A DNA stretch of 45,291 nucleotides from Tannerella sp. (GCA_031289275.1 JAITPV010000252.1:1-45291); one strand, 5' to 3'; positions 9,251 to 20,527 are shown, numbered from the stretch's first letter. A program made the numbers and translations. Notes: generated by a model from the sequence alone, not told the origin.

Positions 9251-9727
9251 ATGAGAAAGTCAAAGCCAAAAAAACGGCAGATCCTACCGGATCCTGTCTA
9301 CGGTGATGTTCGGGTTACAAAGTTTGTAAACCATTTAATGTATGACGGTAAGAAAAATACGTCATATGAAATTTTCTATTCCGCTTTGGAAAATGTAAGA
9401 ACCAAGTTGCCGAATGAAACCAAATCCGCCTTGGAGATTTGGAAAACGGCGCTCGAAAATATAACTCCTCAGGTTGAAGTAAAATCCCGCCGTGTAGGTG
9501 GCGCCACATTTCAAGTACCTACAGACATTCGTCCGGATCGCAAAGAATCCATTTCAATGAAAAATTTGATTTTGTATGCCCGTAAACGGGGCGGCAAAAC
9601 GATGTCGGATAAATTAAGCGCTGAAATTGTGGATGCGTTTAACAATCAGGGTGGCGCCTATAAACGTAAAGAAGACATGCATCGCATGGCGGAAGCAAAT
9701 CGTGCGTTTGCCTACTTCCGTTTTTAA
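9251..9727 (+). CDS. rpsG: 30S ribosomal protein S7
   Basis: S7 nucleates assembly of the 30S head and contacts E-site tRNA. The length of 158 residues is normal. It opens [19 protein letters not shown] and has the conserved [11 protein letters not shown] segment and the [13 protein letters not shown] end. A 157-nt AT-rich gap separates it from rpsL; no second promoter match is evident there. In other bacteria S7 represses its own str operon, but I cannot see the site here. Confidence 0.98.
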   Translation: MRKSKPKKRQILPDPVYGDVRVTKFVNHLMYDGKKNTSYEIFYSALENVRTKLPNETKSALEIWKTALENITPQVEVKSRRVGGATFQVPTDIRPDRKESISMKNLILYARKRGGKTMSDKLSAEIVDAFNNQGGAYKRKEDMHRMAEANRAFAYFRF

Positions 9728-9739
9728 TTGATAGCAAAA

Positions 9740-11866
9740 ATGAGTAAAGCAGACGAATTATTAAAATATACCCGGAATATCGGCATCATGGCGCACATCG
9801 ATGCAGGAAAGACGACGACATCAGAGCGTATTCTTTTCTATACCGGTTTAACGCATAAAATCGGTGAAGTGCACGACGGCGCAGCGACGATGGACTGGAT
9901 GGCGCAGGAGCAGGAACGTGGGATAACGATTACTTCGGCAGCCACCACTACTTTCTGGGATTACGCCCAAGAACGATTTAAAATTAATTTGATAGACACC
10001 CCCGGACACGTGGATTTTACCGTAGAGGTAGAACGCTCGTTGCGTATTCTGGACGGAGCCGTAGCCGCCTTTTGTGCGGTAGGCGGCGTAGAACCGCAGT
10101 CGGAAACGGTGTGGCGTCAGGCAGATAAATATAATGTACCCCGTATCGGTTACGTCAATAAGATGGACCGTTCGGGCGCCAATTTCTATGAAGTGGTTCG
10201 CCAGGTAAAAGACGTATTGGGTGCCAATCCATGTCCGATTCAGATACCTATCGGCGCAGAAGAGAAATTTAAGGGCGTAGTAGATTTGGTGCAGATGAAA
10301 GCCATCTTCTGGAACGATGAAACTATGGGCGCCGAATATGAAGTATGTGAAATCCCGGCCGACCTGAAGGCCGAAGCCGAAGAATGGCGCGAAAAAATGC
10401 TGGAAGTCGTCGCTGAGTGTGACGATGTAGTGATGGAAAAATATTTCGACGATCCGTCGACCATTACCGAAGACGAAATCCGTACGGCCGTCCGCAAAGG
10501 CACATTATCCATGCATATCAATCCGATGATCTGCGGATCGTCGTTTAAGAATAAAGGCGTACAGACGTTGTTGGACGCTGTGTGCGCATACCTGCCCAGC
10601 CCGAGTGATACGCCGAGTATTGCAGGTCACGATCCGGAAGACACCGATAAGGAAATCCTCCGGAAACCGGTTTCCGAAGAACCGCTGACCGCCCTTGCCT
10701 TCAAGATTGCTACCGACCCGTATGTGGGACGTCTTTGTTTCTTCCGTGTCTATGCCGGCACATTGAATGCCGGTTCTTATGTGTTCAATACACGTTCTGG
10801 AAAGAAAGAACGTATTTCCCGTTTGTTCCAGATGCACTCGAACAAACAGAATCCGATGGAACAAATCGGTTGCGGCGACATCGGCGCAGGCGTCGGTTTC
10901 AAAGATATTCGTACAGGCGATACGCTGTGTGACGAAAATCATCCGATTACGCTCGAATCAATGGAATTTCCGGATCCGGTGATCGGTATCGCCATTGAGC
11001 CGAAGACTCAAAAAGACCTGGACCGTCTGGGAGTCGGCTTGTCCAAACTGGCCGAAGAAGACCCGACGTTCCGCGTTGAATCGAACGAGGATACGGGTCA
11101 GACTGTGATTCGCGGGATGGGTGAGTTGCATTTGGAAATCATTGTCGACCGTCTGAAACGGGAATTTAAGGTAGAATGTAACCAGGGACGTCCATTGGTG
11201 TCATATAAGGAAGCCATTACGAAACCGGTCGAATTGCGTGAGGTATACAAGAAACAAACCGGAGGCCGCGGTAAATTTGCTGACATTATTGTCCGTATAG
11301 CGCCGGCCGATGAAGGGTTTGAAGGTCGTCTGCAATTTGTGGACGAAGTAAAAGGCGGTAATGTTCCGAAAGAATACATTCCTTCCGTACAGAAAGGCTT
11401 TGATAAAGCCATGCATAATGGCGTATTGGCCGGTTATCCGTTGAACAGCATTAAAGTGACGTTAATTGACGGCTCTTTCCATCCGGTGGATTCGGATCAG
11501 TTATCGTTTGAAATTTGTGCGATCCAGGCATTTAAAAGTGCGGCGGAAAAAGCCGGTCCGGTATTGATGGAACCCATCATGAAGATCGAAGTCGTGACGC
11601 CGGAAGAAAATATGGGCGATGTGATTGGTGATTTAAACAAACGTCGCGGACAAGTGGAAGGCATGGAAGCCAGTCGTACCGGCGCACGCATCGTAAAGGC
11701 AAAAGTGCCGTTGGCCGAGACATTTGGATATGTGACCGTGTTGCGTACCATTACCTCCGGCCGCGCTACCTCTTCCATGCAGTTTTCTCATTATGCCCAA
11801 GTTTCTTCGTCAATAGCGAAACAGGTGTTGACGGAAGTGCAGGGACGAGTTGATTTAGTCAAATAA
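9740..11866 (+). CDS. fusA: translation elongation factor G
   Basis: This GTPase moves tRNA and mRNA through the ribosome after each peptide bond. The 708-residue protein shows the G1 motif [18 protein letters not shown] (G3) and NKMD (G4), followed by domains II-V. I chose the ATG at 9740 ([15 protein letters not shown]); an upstream TTG at 9728 in the same frame is less likely because EF-G proteins begin close to this point. It follows rpsG by 12 nt, the usual str-operon order. Confidence 0.98.
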   Translation: MSKADELLKYTRNIGIMAHIDAGKTTTSERILFYTGLTHKIGEVHDGAATMDWMAQEQERGITITSAATTTFWDYAQERFKINLIDTPGHVDFTVEVERSLRILDGAVAAFCAVGGVEPQSETVWRQADKYNVPRIGYVNKMDRSGANFYEVVRQVKDVLGANPCPIQIPIGAEEKFKGVVDLVQMKAIFWNDETMGAEYEVCEIPADLKAEAEEWREKMLEVVAECDDVVMEKYFDDPSTITEDEIRTAVRKGTLSMHINPMICGSSFKNKGVQTLLDAVCAYLPSPSDTPSIAGHDPEDTDKEILRKPVSEEPLTALAFKIATDPYVGRLCFFRVYAGTLNAGSYVFNTRSGKKERISRLFQMHSNKQNPMEQIGCGDIGAGVGFKDIRTGDTLCDENHPITLESMEFPDPVIGIAIEPKTQKDLDRLGVGLSKLAEEDPTFRVESNEDTGQTVIRGMGELHLEIIVDRLKREFKVECNQGRPLVSYKEAITKPVELREVYKKQTGGRGKFADIIVRIAPADEGFEGRLQFVDEVKGGNVPKEYIPSVQKGFDKAMHNGVLAGYPLNSIKVTLIDGSFHPVDSDQLSFEICAIQAFKSAAEKAGPVLMEPIMKIEVVTPEENMGDVIGDLNKRRGQVEGMEASRTGARIVKAKVPLAETFGYVTVLRTITSGRATSSMQFSHYAQVSSSIAKQVLTEVQGRVDLVK

Positions 11867-11882
11867 TTTAGAAACAAACAAT

Positions 11883-12188
11883 ATGAGCCAGAAAATCAGA
11901 ATCAAACTAAAGTCATATGACTATTCACTGGTAGACAAGTCTTCCGAGAAAATAGTCAAGACGGTGAAGGCTACCGGAGCAGTGGTAAGTGGGCCAATTC
12001 CACTGCCGACGCACAAGCGGATTTTTACTGTGAACCGTTCGACGTTTGTAAATAAGAAATCGCGCGAGCAATTTGAACTTTCTTCCTATAAACGCCTGAT
12101 AGACATTTACAGTTCGACGGCTAAAACAGTAGACGCTTTGATGAAGTTGGAATTGCCGAGCGGCGTAGAAGTAGAAATAAAAGTGTGA
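11883..12188 (+). CDS. rpsJ: 30S ribosomal protein S10
   Basis: S10 is part of the 30S head and, with NusB, of antitermination complexes. The 101-residue product has the normal S10 course, with [17 protein letters not shown] around residue 38 and a C-terminal [11 protein letters not shown]. It follows fusA by 16 nt with no promoter or terminator between them. In Bacteroidetes the str and S10 operons are commonly joined in this way. Confidence 0.97.
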   Translation: MSQKIRIKLKSYDYSLVDKSSEKIVKTVKATGAVVSGPIPLPTHKRIFTVNRSTFVNKKSREQFELSSYKRLIDIYSSTAKTVDALMKLELPSGVEVEIKV

Positions 12189-12209
12189 GAATTAAAATAA
12201 TAAAGTGAA

Positions 12210-12827
12210 ATGCCAGGATTATTAGGAAAAAAAATCGGAATGACATCCGTTTTCAGTGCCGAGGGTAAAAATTTGCCATGCACTGTCATCGAAGTAGGTC
12301 CTTGTGTGGTTACGCAAATCAAGACAAAAGAAAAAGACGGCTATGAGGCAGTGCAGTTGGGTTTCGAAGAGAAAAAAGAGAAGCATACAACCAAGCCCGA
12401 AGCCGGTCATTTCAAGAAAGCAGGCGTAACGCCCAAGAGACACTTGGCCGAGTTCAAGGGTTTTGAAACCGCGTACAACCCCGGAGATGTAATCACGGTG
12501 GAGTATTTGAGTGAAACAGGTTTCGTGGATGTGGTCGGAACATCCAAAGGAAAAGGATTCCAAGGAGTTGTGAAACGTCACGGTTTTGGCGGTGTGGGAC
12601 AAAGTACACACGGCCAGCATAACCGTCTGCGTGCTCCCGGTAGTGTGGGTGCATGTTCTTATCCCGCCAAAGTATTCAAGGGAACACGCATGGCAGGACA
12701 AATGGGTAATGAACGCGTAACGGTTCAGAACTTGCAGGTGATCAAAATATTGCCGGAAAACAACCTTTTGTTGTTAAAAGGTTCAATACCCGGAGCAAAA
12801 GGTTCAATCGTATTAATTGAGAAGTAA
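12210..12827 (+). CDS. rplC: 50S ribosomal protein L3
   Basis: L3 is an early assembly protein whose loop reaches toward the peptidyl-transferase centre. The 205-residue product begins [15 protein letters not shown] and carries the loop segment [15 protein letters not shown], followed by [19 protein letters not shown]. Its last stop base overlaps the first base of rplD (TAATG), which suggests translational coupling. Confidence 0.97.
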   Translation: MPGLLGKKIGMTSVFSAEGKNLPCTVIEVGPCVVTQIKTKEKDGYEAVQLGFEEKKEKHTTKPEAGHFKKAGVTPKRHLAEFKGFETAYNPGDVITVEYLSETGFVDVVGTSKGKGFQGVVKRHGFGGVGQSTHGQHNRLRAPGSVGACSYPAKVFKGTRMAGQMGNERVTVQNLQVIKILPENNLLLLKGSIPGAKGSIVLIEK

Positions 12828-13456
12828 TGGAACTGAATGTATTGAATATTAAAGGAGAAAATACCGGTAGAACGGTTACTTTGAATGATGCGGTATTTGG
12901 TGTGGAACCGAATGACCATGCTATCTATTTGGATGTAAAACAACACATGGCCAATAAGCGCCAGGGTACGCATAAATCCAAAGAAAGAAGCGAAGTGTCC
13001 GGAAGCACGCGCAAGTTGATTCGTCAGAAAGGAAGTGGCGGCGCTCGCCGGGGTGATATTAACTCGCCCCTACTGGTAGGAGGTGGCCGTGTGTTTGGCC
13101 CGAGACCGAGAGATTACGGTTTTAAACTGAACAAGAAAGTAAAAGTCTTGGCACGCAAGTCGGCTCTTTCGTATAAAGCAAAAGAAAATGCCATCGTCGT
13201 ATTGGAAGACTTTTCTTTAACCGCCCCCAAAACAAAAGATTTTGTGGCGATAGTGAAAGGATTGAATCTCGAAAACCGGAAATTGCTGCTGGTTTTGCCG
13301 GAGAATAACAAATTCGTATATTTGTCGGCTCGGAATCTGGAAAAAGCCAAAGTGGTGACGGTTTCCGACCTGAATACATATAAAGTGATCGATGCAGCCA
13401 GTTTGGTGCTGACTGAACGTTCGGTAGAACTTATTGAAAATCTTTTAAACGCATAA
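12827..13456 (+). CDS. rplD: 50S ribosomal protein L4
   Basis: L4 lines the nascent-peptide exit tunnel. The 209-residue product has the long extended loop ([19 protein letters not shown], then [15 protein letters not shown]), which enters the tunnel, and a Rossmann-like globular part ending [13 protein letters not shown]. The start overlaps the rplC stop by one base. In enterobacteria L4 also represses its operon; I cannot identify an equivalent leader here. Confidence 0.97.
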   Translation: MELNVLNIKGENTGRTVTLNDAVFGVEPNDHAIYLDVKQHMANKRQGTHKSKERSEVSGSTRKLIRQKGSGGARRGDINSPLLVGGGRVFGPRPRDYGFKLNKKVKVLARKSALSYKAKENAIVVLEDFSLTAPKTKDFVAIVKGLNLENRKLLLVLPENNKFVYLSARNLEKAKVVTVSDLNTYKVIDAASLVLTERSVELIENLLNA

Positions 13457-13469
13457 GGAGAGCATAGAT

Positions 13470-13763
13470 ATGGGCATTATTATTAAACCGATTGTAACAG
13501 AGAAGCAAACAGCGATCACGGACAAAACGCCGAATCGTTTTGGCTTTCGTGTTTCTCCTGATGCGAACAAGCTTGAGATAAAGAAAGCCGTAGAAACGAT
13601 GTACAACGTAAGCGTAGTAGACGTAAATACGATGAATTATTCCGGAAAACGCAAAAGCCGTTATACAAAATCAGGCGTTATTTCCGGAAAGCAAGTTTCC
13701 TATAAAAAGGCAATTGTAACATTGAAAGAAGGAGAGGTCATAGACTTCTTCAGTAATATCTGA
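13470..13763 (+). CDS. rplW: 50S ribosomal protein L23
   Basis: L23 lies at the tunnel exit and is the docking site for trigger factor and SRP. The 97 residues match the short bacterial form ([15 protein letters not shown] at the start). An AAGGAG sequence at 13455-13460 overlaps the rplD stop and lies 9 nt before the ATG, an unusually clear Shine-Dalgarno for this phylum. Confidence 0.96.
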   Translation: MGIIIKPIVTEKQTAITDKTPNRFGFRVSPDANKLEIKKAVETMYNVSVVDVNTMNYSGKRKSRYTKSGVISGKQVSYKKAIVTLKEGEVIDFFSNI

Positions 13764-13770
13764 TAAAAAA

Positions 13771-14595
13771 ATGGGAATACGTAAATTAAAGCCCACAACA
13801 CCGGGGCAGAGACACAAGATTATTGGTGCATTTGATAAAATCACTGCAAGTACACCAGAGAAATCTCTTGTAGTAGGAAAGAGACGTACGGGCGGCCGTA
13901 ATAATACCGGAAAGATGACAATGCGTTATCTCGGTGGCGGTCACAAGCAAAAGTACAGACTGATAGACTTCAAGAGAAATAAAGATGGCATTCCGGCGAC
14001 TGTAAAGTCGATTGAGTATGATCCGAATCGCACTTCGCGTATTGCTTTATTGTATTATGCAGACGGCGAGAAGAGTTACATCGTTGCTCCGAACGGATTG
14101 GAAGTAGGCCAGACAGTGATGTCGGGAGCAGAAGCGGCTCCTGAAATAGGAAATACTTTGCCGATGCAACTGATTCCGGTAGGAACGATTATTCACAACA
14201 TTGAACTTCGTCCGGGTCAGGGCGCCAAATTGGTGCGTTCGGCCGGAGCATTTGCCCAGTTGACTTCGCGCGAAGGGACTTATGCGATTATTAAGATGCC
14301 TTCGGGCGAAACCCGGAAAATCTTATCGGCATGTAAGGCGACAATAGGAAGTGTAGGTAATTCGGATCATGCGCTTGAAAAATCAGGTAAGGCAGGTCGT
14401 TCGAGATGGTTGGGACGCCGTCCACGCAACCGTGGTGTAGTAATGAACCCCGTAGATCACCCAATGGGTGGTGGCGAGGGACGTGCATCCGGCGGACATC
14501 CCCGTTCACGTACCGGTTTATATGCGAAGGGCTTGAAAACAAGAGCGCCTAAGAAACATTCTTCCAAGTATATTATTGAAAGAAGGAAAAAGTAA
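13771..14595 (+). CDS. rplB: 50S ribosomal protein L2
   Basis: L2 is required for subunit association and peptidyl-transferase activity. The 274-residue product has the OB/SH3-like core ([18 protein letters not shown]) and the conserved [17 protein letters not shown] loop near residues 225-245 with its key histidine. The length is normal and the C-terminus basic. It follows rplW by 7 nt. Confidence 0.98.
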   Translation: MGIRKLKPTTPGQRHKIIGAFDKITASTPEKSLVVGKRRTGGRNNTGKMTMRYLGGGHKQKYRLIDFKRNKDGIPATVKSIEYDPNRTSRIALLYYADGEKSYIVAPNGLEVGQTVMSGAEAAPEIGNTLPMQLIPVGTIIHNIELRPGQGAKLVRSAGAFAQLTSREGTYAIIKMPSGETRKILSACKATIGSVGNSDHALEKSGKAGRSRWLGRRPRNRGVVMNPVDHPMGGGEGRASGGHPRSRTGLYAKGLKTRAPKKHSSKYIIERRKK

Positions 14596-14616
14596 ATCTG
14601 ATTAATTAAAAAAACT

Positions 14617-14883
14617 ATGAGTCGTTCGTTAAAAAAAGGTCCATATATCAATGTGAAGTTGGAAAAAAAGATTCTGGCAATGAATGAATCCGGGAAAAAA
14701 ACGGTGATTAAGACATGGGCGAGAGCCTCCATGATTTCGCCGGATTTTGTAGGGCATACTATTGCCGTTCACAATGGTAACAAATTTATACCTGTGTTTA
14801 TAACAGAAAATATGGTAGGTCACAAGTTGGGCGAATTTTCTCCGACGCGTATCTTCCGTGGTCACGCAGGAAACAGGAAGTAA
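14617..14883 (+). CDS. rpsS: 30S ribosomal protein S19
   Basis: S19 binds the 30S head with S13 near the A site. The 88-residue product begins [11 protein letters not shown] and has the conserved [27 protein letters not shown] block split across its second half. The position between rplB and rplV is canonical. Confidence 0.97.
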   Translation: MSRSLKKGPYINVKLEKKILAMNESGKKTVIKTWARASMISPDFVGHTIAVHNGNKFIPVFITENMVGHKLGEFSPTRIFRGHAGNRK

Positions 14884-14903
14884 GAAATAAAAAGAAAACA
14901 AAT

Positions 14904-15314
14904 ATGGGTGCTAGAAAGAGAGAATCAGCAGAAAAAATGAAAGAGGCCCGAAAGTCCGTCTATTTTGCCAAATTGCGAAACGTTCCTACTTCTCCTCGCA
15001 AGATGCGTTTAGTGGTAAATATGATTCGAGGCATGGAGGTATTCAGGGCATTAGGTGTTTTGAAATTTTCAAACAAGGAAGCTGCGGCTAAAGTAGAAAA
15101 ATTGCTTCGTTCGGCCATTTCCAATTGGCAGCAAAAGAATGAGCGTAAAGCGGAAAGCGGCGAATTATATGTGTCGGCCGTGAGCGTAGATGGTGGAACC
15201 ACCTTGAAACGGATGCGTCCTGCGCCGCAAGGTAGAGGCTACCGCATTCGTAAACGGTCTAACCATGTGACCTTGTTTGTCGATACACTGAGTAACAACG
15301 AAAGTCAAAATTAA
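14904..15314 (+). CDS. rplV: 50S ribosomal protein L22
   Basis: L22 contacts all 23S domains and, with L4, forms the tunnel constriction. The 136-residue product carries [18 protein letters not shown] and the tunnel-loop segment [17 protein letters not shown] followed by HVTLFVD. The ATG at 14904 leaves about 15 extra N-terminal residues ([14 protein letters not shown]), which is usual in this phylum; a later start is possible. Confidence 0.96.
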   Translation: MGARKRESAEKMKEARKSVYFAKLRNVPTSPRKMRLVVNMIRGMEVFRALGVLKFSNKEAAAKVEKLLRSAISNWQQKNERKAESGELYVSAVSVDGGTTLKRMRPAPQGRGYRIRKRSNHVTLFVDTLSNNESQN

Positions 15315-15319
15315 TACAA

Positions 15320-16105
15320 ATGGGACAGAAAGTAAATCCGATTAGTAATCGTTTGGGAATTATCCGGGGTTGGGATTCCAACTGGTATGGTGGCAATAAT
15401 TATGGAGACACCTTGCTGGAGGACAGTCAAATCCGTAAATATCTGAATGCCCGTTTGGTCAAAGCGAGTGTATCGCGTATTATTATTGAACGTACCTTGA
15501 AGTTAGTCACTATTACCGTATGTACATCCCGTCCGGGTATTATCATCGGTAAGGCCGGTTCGGAAGTCGACAAACTGAAGGAAGAATTGAAGAAAATTAC
15601 AGATAAAGAAGTTCAGATCAATATTTTTGAAATCAAAAAACCGGAACTGGACGCTGTGATTGTTGCCAATAATATCGCCCGTCAACTGGAAGGGAAAATC
15701 GCTTACCGCCGCGCCGTGAAAATGGCCATCGCTTCGACCATGCGAATGGGAGCCGAAGGGATCAAGGTACAGGTATCCGGCCGGTTGAATGGCGCGGAAA
15801 TGGCTCGCTCGGAAATGTATAAAGAAGGCCGTACGCCGCTGCATACCTTCCGCGCCGATATTGATTATGCACTGGCCGAAGCCTTGACCAAGGTCGGGTT
15901 GTTAGGCATTAAAGTGTGGATATGCCGCGGCGAAGTCTATGGCAAAAAAGACCTTGCCCCATCGTTCACCTTCTCGAAAGATTTTGGCTATCGTGGAGGC
16001 AATGACGGAGGTGGCGGTCGTGGAGATCATCGAAACGACCGGAAGAATCGTCGCAGAGACAGAGGCGACCGCGACCGCGACCGCGACAGAGATAGAAAGA
16101 ATTAA
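15320..16105 (+). CDS. rpsC: 30S ribosomal protein S3 with charged C-terminal tail
   Basis: S3 lies at the mRNA entry channel and contributes to helicase activity. The 261 residues include an N-terminal KH domain ([10 protein letters not shown], the GxxG loop) and the S3 C-domain ([30 protein letters not shown]). After about residue 225 the chain becomes a glycine-, arginine- and aspartate-rich tail with RD dipeptide repeats, about 30 residues beyond the core. The tail DNA is a near-perfect six-base repeat and could vary in length. Confidence 0.97.
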   Translation: MGQKVNPISNRLGIIRGWDSNWYGGNNYGDTLLEDSQIRKYLNARLVKASVSRIIIERTLKLVTITVCTSRPGIIIGKAGSEVDKLKEELKKITDKEVQINIFEIKKPELDAVIVANNIARQLEGKIAYRRAVKMAIASTMRMGAEGIKVQVSGRLNGAEMARSEMYKEGRTPLHTFRADIDYALAEALTKVGLLGIKVWICRGEVYGKKDLAPSFTFSKDFGYRGGNDGGGGRGDHRNDRKNRRRDRGDRDRDRDRDRKN

Positions 16106-16135
16106 GGGTTTATCCGGAGAATAAATTTTAAATAC

Positions 16136-16158
16136 AAAAATGGCCGTTACCCATTTTT
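16136..16158 (+). terminator. terminator-like hairpin between rpsC and rplP
   Basis: AAAAATGG at 16136-16143 pairs with CCATTTTT at 16151-16158 around a 7-nt loop, and the right arm supplies a U-run. It sits in the 82-nt gap between rpsC and rplP, the longest gap in this part of the operon. The stem is mostly A-T, so it may be a weak attenuator or simply an mRNA processing or pausing site. Confidence 0.35.
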
Positions 16159-16187
16159 ATAATTAAACATTATAAATAAGAAGTGAA

Positions 16188-16622
16188 ATGTTACAACCTA
16201 AAAAAACAAAATTTAGAAGACAACAAAAAGGCCGTCTGAAAGGCTTTGCACAACGTGGTAATCAGTTGGCATTTGGTTCGTTTGGCATAAAATCTTTACA
16301 ATACAAATGGATCACAGGCCGCCAGATTGAAGCAGCGCGTATTGCTGTCACCCGTTATATGCAACGCCAGGGACAGGTGTGGGTACGGATTTTTCCCGAT
16401 AAACCGATCACGAGGAAACCGGCCGATGTACGTATGGGTAAGGGAAAAGGAAATCCGGAAGGATTTGTCGCTCCTGTTTCTCCCGGACGTTTGATATTTG
16501 AGATAGAAGGAGTATCCTTTGATGTCGCAAAAGAAGCCTTGCGCTTAGCTGCGCAAAAACTTCCGGTAACAACGAAATTCGTTGTTCGACGTGACTATGA
16601 TATGCAAAATCAAAATGTGTAA
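16188..16622 (+). CDS. rplP: 50S ribosomal protein L16
   Basis: L16 organises the A-site region of the large subunit. The 144 residues begin [16 protein letters not shown] and contain [14 protein letters not shown] and the [13 protein letters not shown] helix, all typical. It starts after an 82-nt gap with a weak hairpin and no visible promoter motif. Confidence 0.97.
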   Translation: MLQPKKTKFRRQQKGRLKGFAQRGNQLAFGSFGIKSLQYKWITGRQIEAARIAVTRYMQRQGQVWVRIFPDKPITRKPADVRMGKGKGNPEGFVAPVSPGRLIFEIEGVSFDVAKEALRLAAQKLPVTTKFVVRRDYDMQNQNV

Positions 16623-16627
16623 GCGCT

Positions 16628-16825
16628 ATGAAAATTAAAGAAATAAAGGAATTAAGTACCAAAGAGATCGAAGAAAGAATCGACGCTGAAAAAATGTCTT
16701 TGGATCAGAAAAAGATTAATCATAGCATTTCACCGCTGGATAATCCTTCGCAAATCAAAGAACAGCGAAAAACGATTGCCCGTCTTTTGACGGAATTGCA
16801 TCAACGAAAACAAAATAACAATTAA
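16628..16825 (+). CDS. rpmC: 50S ribosomal protein L29
   Basis: L29 sits beside L23 at the tunnel exit. The 65-residue two-helix protein has the usual pattern, [17 protein letters not shown] at the start and [16 protein letters not shown] near the end. It follows rplP by 5 nt. Confidence 0.95.
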   Translation: MKIKEIKELSTKEIEERIDAEKMSLDQKKINHSISPLDNPSQIKEQRKTIARLLTELHQRKQNNN

Positions 16826-16836
16826 TACGGAGCCTG

Positions 16837-17094
16837 ATGGAAACCAGAAGATTAAGAAAAGAAAGAACGGGCGTGGTATTCAGTAACAAGATGGATAAAA
16901 GCATCACGGTAGCCGTGAAATGGAAAGAGAAACATCCTATTTACGGCAAATTTGTCAGCAAGACAAAAAAATATCATGTTCACGATGAAAAAAATGAATG
17001 TAACATCGGCGATAAAGTAAAAATTATGGAAACCCGTCCATTGAGTAAAACGAAAAGATGGCGGTTAGTTCAAATCATAGAAAGGGCTAAGTAA
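16837..17094 (+). CDS. rpsQ: 30S ribosomal protein S17
   Basis: S17 is a primary 16S rRNA binder with an OB fold. The 85-residue product has [18 protein letters not shown] at the start and the motif [20 protein letters not shown]. Its stop is one base from the rplN start, consistent with coupled translation. Confidence 0.97.
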   Translation: METRRLRKERTGVVFSNKMDKSITVAVKWKEKHPIYGKFVSKTKKYHVHDEKNECNIGDKVKIMETRPLSKTKRWRLVQIIERAK

Positions 17095-17095
17095 G

Positions 17096-17461
17096 ATGAT
17101 ACAACAAGAATCAAGATTAATAGTAGCCGATAATAGCGGAGCCAAGGAAGTGTTGTGTATCCGCGTGTTGGGTGGTACGCGCAAGCGTTATGCCACCGTA
17201 GGAGATATTATCGTGGTCGCGGTGAAGAGCGTTATTCCTTCGAGCGACGTAAAAAAAGGAGCCGTATCAAAAGCCATCATCGTACGTACGAAAAAAGAAA
17301 TCCGTCGTCAAGACGGCTCTTATATCCGTTTCGACGATAATGCTTGTGTATTGCTGAACCCGGCGGGAGAACTGAGAGGCAGTCGTATTTTTGGCCCTGT
17401 TGCCAGGGAATTGCGTACGACGAATATGAAAATTGTATCACTTGCACCGGAAGTGCTTTAA
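17096..17461 (+). CDS. rplN: 50S ribosomal protein L14
   Basis: L14 forms an intersubunit bridge. At 121 residues it is full length, with [18 protein letters not shown] at the start, the signature [13 protein letters not shown] and the closing IVSLAPEVL. It sits directly after rpsQ. Confidence 0.97.
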   Translation: MIQQESRLIVADNSGAKEVLCIRVLGGTRKRYATVGDIIVVAVKSVIPSSDVKKGAVSKAIIVRTKKEIRRQDGSYIRFDDNACVLLNPAGELRGSRIFGPVARELRTTNMKIVSLAPEVL

Positions 17462-17474
17462 TCAGTAACATCAT

Positions 17475-17789
17475 ATGAGTAAGTACATAAGAAAAGGCGA
17501 CACCGTATTTGTAAATACCGGCGACGACATAGGAAAAACCGGGCGTGTTCTGCAAGTGCTCGTAAAAGAAAGCCGAGCGATTGTAGAAGGGGTGAATATG
17601 GTATCGAAACATACCAAACCCAGTGCCAAAAGCCCGCAGGGAGGAGTTGTGAAAAAAGAAGCTCCTGTTCATCTTTCCAATCTGAACTTGTTGGACCCTA
17701 AATCAGGGCAACCCACTCGAATCGGGCGGAGAGAAGAAAAAGGAGTATTAGTACGCTACGCTAAAAAATCAGGGGAGGTAATTAAATAA
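17475..17789 (+). CDS. rplX: 50S ribosomal protein L24
   Basis: L24 is an assembly initiator near the tunnel exit. The 104 residues contain a KOW motif at the N-terminus ([20 protein letters not shown]) and the downstream [13 protein letters not shown] segment. The stop overlaps the rplE start by one base (TAATG). Confidence 0.97.
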   Translation: MSKYIRKGDTVFVNTGDDIGKTGRVLQVLVKESRAIVEGVNMVSKHTKPSAKSPQGGVVKKEAPVHLSNLNLLDPKSGQPTRIGRREEKGVLVRYAKKSGEVIK

Positions 17790-18346
17790 TGAGTAATCTG
17801 ACCAGCCTAAAAAAAGAATATCAGGAGCGAATCGTTCCTGCATTAAAGAAGGAATTTAATTATAAATCGGTGATGCAAGTCCCCGTGCTGGAAAAAATTG
17901 TGATCAATCAAGGGCTTGGCATAGCAACGGGAGATAAGAAAATTATCGACGTGGCTATTGTCGAACTGACCAATATTACGGGTCAGAAAGCCGTTGCCAC
18001 ATTTTCCAAGAAAGATATTTCGAACTTCAAGTTGCGAAAGAAAATGCCTATCGGCGTGATGGTTACCTTGCGTCAAGAAAAAATGTATGAGTTTCTGGAA
18101 CGATTGGTACGTGTAGCTTTACCCCGTATCCGTGACTTTCGGGGAATTGAAAGCAAACTCGACGGAAGAGGTAATTATACGTTAGGAATCCAGGAACAAA
18201 TCATTTTTCCGGAAATAAATATTGACAATATCACGAAAATATTGGGAATGAATATTACCTTTGTGACCTCTGCGCAAACAGACGAAGAAGGATATGCACT
18301 CCTGAAAGAATTCGGATTGCCCTTTAAGAATATAAAAAAGAATTAA
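17789..18346 (+). CDS. rplE: 50S ribosomal protein L5
   Basis: L5 binds 5S rRNA in the central protuberance. The 185-residue product has [29 protein letters not shown] and [18 protein letters not shown], all conserved. Translation is probably coupled to rplX by the TAATG overlap, and rpsN starts one base after its stop. Confidence 0.97.
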   Translation: MSNLTSLKKEYQERIVPALKKEFNYKSVMQVPVLEKIVINQGLGIATGDKKIIDVAIVELTNITGQKAVATFSKKDISNFKLRKKMPIGVMVTLRQEKMYEFLERLVRVALPRIRDFRGIESKLDGRGNYTLGIQEQIIFPEINIDNITKILGMNITFVTSAQTDEEGYALLKEFGLPFKNIKKN

Positions 18347-18347
18347 G

Positions 18348-18617
18348 ATGGCGAAAGAATCAATGAAAGCCCGCGAAATAAAACGGGCTAAGCTGGTGAA
18401 AAAATATGCAGCCAAAAGAGCTCAGTTAAAAGCCGAAGGCAACTATGAAGCATTGCAGGCACTGCCTAAAAATGCCTCTCCTGTACGTTTACACAACCGT
18501 TGTAAACTGACGGGACGTCCAAAAGGATACATGCGTCAATTCGGCGTATCCCGTATCCAATTCCGCGAAATGGCATCGCAGGGTTTGATTCCGGGCATAA
18601 AAAAAGCGAGTTGGTGA
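18348..18617 (+). CDS. rpsN: 30S ribosomal protein S14 (zinc-free type)
   Basis: S14 completes the 30S head. The 89-residue product lacks the paired CxxC motifs of the zinc-binding form and has a single cysteine ([16 protein letters not shown]), so it is the zinc-independent long form. It ends [12 protein letters not shown] 58-nt gap with a small TCCGGA inverted repeat precedes rpsH. Confidence 0.97.
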   Translation: MAKESMKAREIKRAKLVKKYAAKRAQLKAEGNYEALQALPKNASPVRLHNRCKLTGRPKGYMRQFGVSRIQFREMASQGLIPGIKKASW

Positions 18618-18675
18618 AAAAAAAGAGTATTAAATATTGTCCGGAAAATCCGGATCAATTTAATTAAAACAAACT

Positions 18676-19071
18676 ATGACAGACCCTATTGCAGATTATT
18701 TAACAAGATTGCGTAATGCAATCAAGGCGCAGCACCGGATAGTCGAAGTGCCCGCCTCCAATTTGAAAAAGGAAATCACGAAAATCCTTTTTGAAAAAGG
18801 CTACATTCTTAACTTCAAGTTTGAAGAAGAAGGGCCTCAAGGCGCCATTAAAATCGCCTTGAAGTACGACCCGGTAAACAAAGTCAATGCGATTAAGACG
18901 CTCCGGCGGGTTTCTACGCCGGGTTTACGTCAGTATGTAGGTTACAAGGATATGCCCAGAGTGTTGAACGGTCTTGGCATCGCAATCCTTTCTACCTCCA
19001 GAGGTGTGATGACAGACAAAGAAGCCCGCAACCTGAAAGTGGGGGGCGAAGTATTATGTTTTATTAGTTAA
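18676..19071 (+). CDS. rpsH: 30S ribosomal protein S8
   Basis: S8 binds helix 21 of 16S rRNA; in enterobacteria it also represses the spc operon. The 131-residue product begins MTDPIADYLTRLRNA and ends ILSTSRGVMTDKEA...GGEVLCFIS, the standard S8 finish. Confidence 0.97.
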   Translation: MTDPIADYLTRLRNAIKAQHRIVEVPASNLKKEITKILFEKGYILNFKFEEEGPQGAIKIALKYDPVNKVNAIKTLRRVSTPGLRQYVGYKDMPRVLNGLGIAILSTSRGVMTDKEARNLKVGGEVLCFIS

Positions 19072-19072
19072 C

Positions 19073-19078
19073 AGGAGG
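19073..19078 (+). promoter_or_regulatory. strong Shine-Dalgarno before rplF
   Basis: AGGAGG stands 8 nt before the rplF ATG. Most genes in the window lack such a motif, as is usual in Bacteroidetes, so a perfect one is worth marking. Confidence 0.7.
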
Positions 19079-19086
19079 AAAGAAAG

Positions 19087-19638
19087 ATGTCAAGAATAGG
19101 AAAATTACCCATTCAAATACCCGCTGGAGTGACTGTCACCTTCAAAGATGACGTTGTCACCGTGAAAGGGGCTAAAGGCGAACTGGTTCAGAAAATCAAT
19201 CCGGATATTAAAATCAACATTGACAACGGAGTGTTGAGTTTGGAAAGACCCAGCGACGAACGTGTGCATCGTGCCATGCATGGCTTGTATCGTTCCTTGA
19301 TTAACAACATGGTTATTGGCGTGTCCGAAGGATACAGGAAAGAACTGGAATTGGTCGGCGTAGGTTATCGTGCGACAGGCACGGATCAACTTTTAGATTT
19401 GGCCTTGGGATATACCCATAATATATATATCCAGTTGCCGGCGGAAATCAAGTTGGAAACCAAGTCTGAGCGTAATAAAAATCCGCAGATAATATTAGAG
19501 TCTGCCGACAAACAATTGCTCGGCCAAGTATGTGCGAAAATTCGCTCTTTCCGTATGCCGGAACCCTATAAAGGAAAAGGTATTCGGTTTGTAGGTGAAG
19601 TAATCAGAAGAAAATCAGGTAAATCTGCATCTAAATAA
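19087..19638 (+). CDS. rplF: 50S ribosomal protein L6
   Basis: L6 lies near the factor-binding site with two alpha/beta repeats. The 183 residues include [14 protein letters not shown] at the start and [19 protein letters not shown] at the end, as expected. A perfect AGGAGG precedes the start by 8 nt. Confidence 0.97.
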   Translation: MSRIGKLPIQIPAGVTVTFKDDVVTVKGAKGELVQKINPDIKINIDNGVLSLERPSDERVHRAMHGLYRSLINNMVIGVSEGYRKELELVGVGYRATGTDQLLDLALGYTHNIYIQLPAEIKLETKSERNKNPQIILESADKQLLGQVCAKIRSFRMPEPYKGKGIRFVGEVIRRKSGKSASK

Positions 19639-19658
19639 GCTGCGAAACGAAAATTAAT

Positions 19659-20003
19659 ATGGCAACGAAAGAAACAAGAAGAACAAGAATTAAGAGAAGT
19701 GTACGTAGTAAAATATCAGGTACTTCGGAACGTCCGCGTTTGACGGTATTCAGAAGTAACAAGCAGATATACGCGCAAGTAATTGATGATACGACCGGTA
19801 AAACATTAGCTGCTGCTTCTTCATTGAAGCTAACAGACGCATCTCCTAAAAAGGAACTTGCCGCAAAAGTAGGCGAAATCATTGCAAAAAATGCACAAGA
19901 AGCCGGTATTCAAGTGGTTGTTTTTGACAGGAACGGATATTTGTATCACGGAAGAATTAAAGAATTAGCCGATGCGGCACGTAATGGCGGCCTTAAATTT
20001 TAA
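19659..20003 (+). CDS. rplR: 50S ribosomal protein L18
   Basis: L18 binds 5S rRNA. The 114-residue product has an arginine-rich N-terminus followed by [20 protein letters not shown] and ends [22 protein letters not shown] with GGLKF, all diagnostic. The rpsE start follows after 5 nt. Confidence 0.97.
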   Translation: MATKETRRTRIKRSVRSKISGTSERPRLTVFRSNKQIYAQVIDDTTGKTLAAASSLKLTDASPKKELAAKVGEIIAKNAQEAGIQVVVFDRNGYLYHGRIKELADAARNGGLKF

Positions 20004-20008
20004 GAAAG

Positions 20009-20527
20009 ATGGCAGGAATAAATAACAGAGTAAAATCGACAAACGATTTAGAATTAAAAGACAGATTAGTCGCTATCAACCGCGTAACGAAAGTTACCAA
20101 AGGTGGACGCACGTTTAGTTTTGCGGCGATTGTCGTCGTCGGAAATGAAGACGGTATCGTAGGCTGGGGCTTGGGTAAAGCCAGTGAAGTAACAACCGCA
20201 ATAGCGAAAGGCGTGGAAGCGGCAAAGAAGAATTTGCTGAGAATACCGGTGCATAAGGGCACTATCCCGCATGAGCAAGTCGCCAAATTCGGCGGAGCGG
20301 AAGTCTTGATCAAACCGGCTTCGCACGGTACGGGAGTAAAAGCCGGTGGCGCTATGCGCGCCGTGCTGGAAAGTGTAGGTATTACGGACGTATTAGCCAA
20401 ATCAAAAGGTTCTTCGAACTCACACAATTTGGTGAAAGCGACGATTGCCGCATTGAATGAATTGAGAAGTCCGGCAATGGTAGCTCAAAACCGGGGCGTC
20501 TCCGTAGAAAAAGTGTTTAATGGTTAA
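20009..20527 (+). CDS. rpsE: 30S ribosomal protein S5
   Basis: S5 acts in decoding accuracy and at the mRNA entry. The 172 residues show the dsRBD-like N-domain ([20 protein letters not shown]) and the C-domain with [10 protein letters not shown]-like [20 protein letters not shown]. The length is normal. Confidence 0.97.
   Translation: MAGINNRVKSTNDLELKDRLVAINRVTKVTKGGRTFSFAAIVVVGNEDGIVGWGLGKASEVTTAIAKGVEAAKKNLLRIPVHKGTIPHEQVAKFGGAEVLIKPASHGTGVKAGGAMRAVLESVGITDVLAKSKGSSNSHNLVKATIAALNELRSPAMVAQNRGVSVEKVFNG

Noticed and set aside
16144-16187. Separate promoter for rplP
   Set aside because: No TAnnTTTG match with usable spacing lies in the gap.
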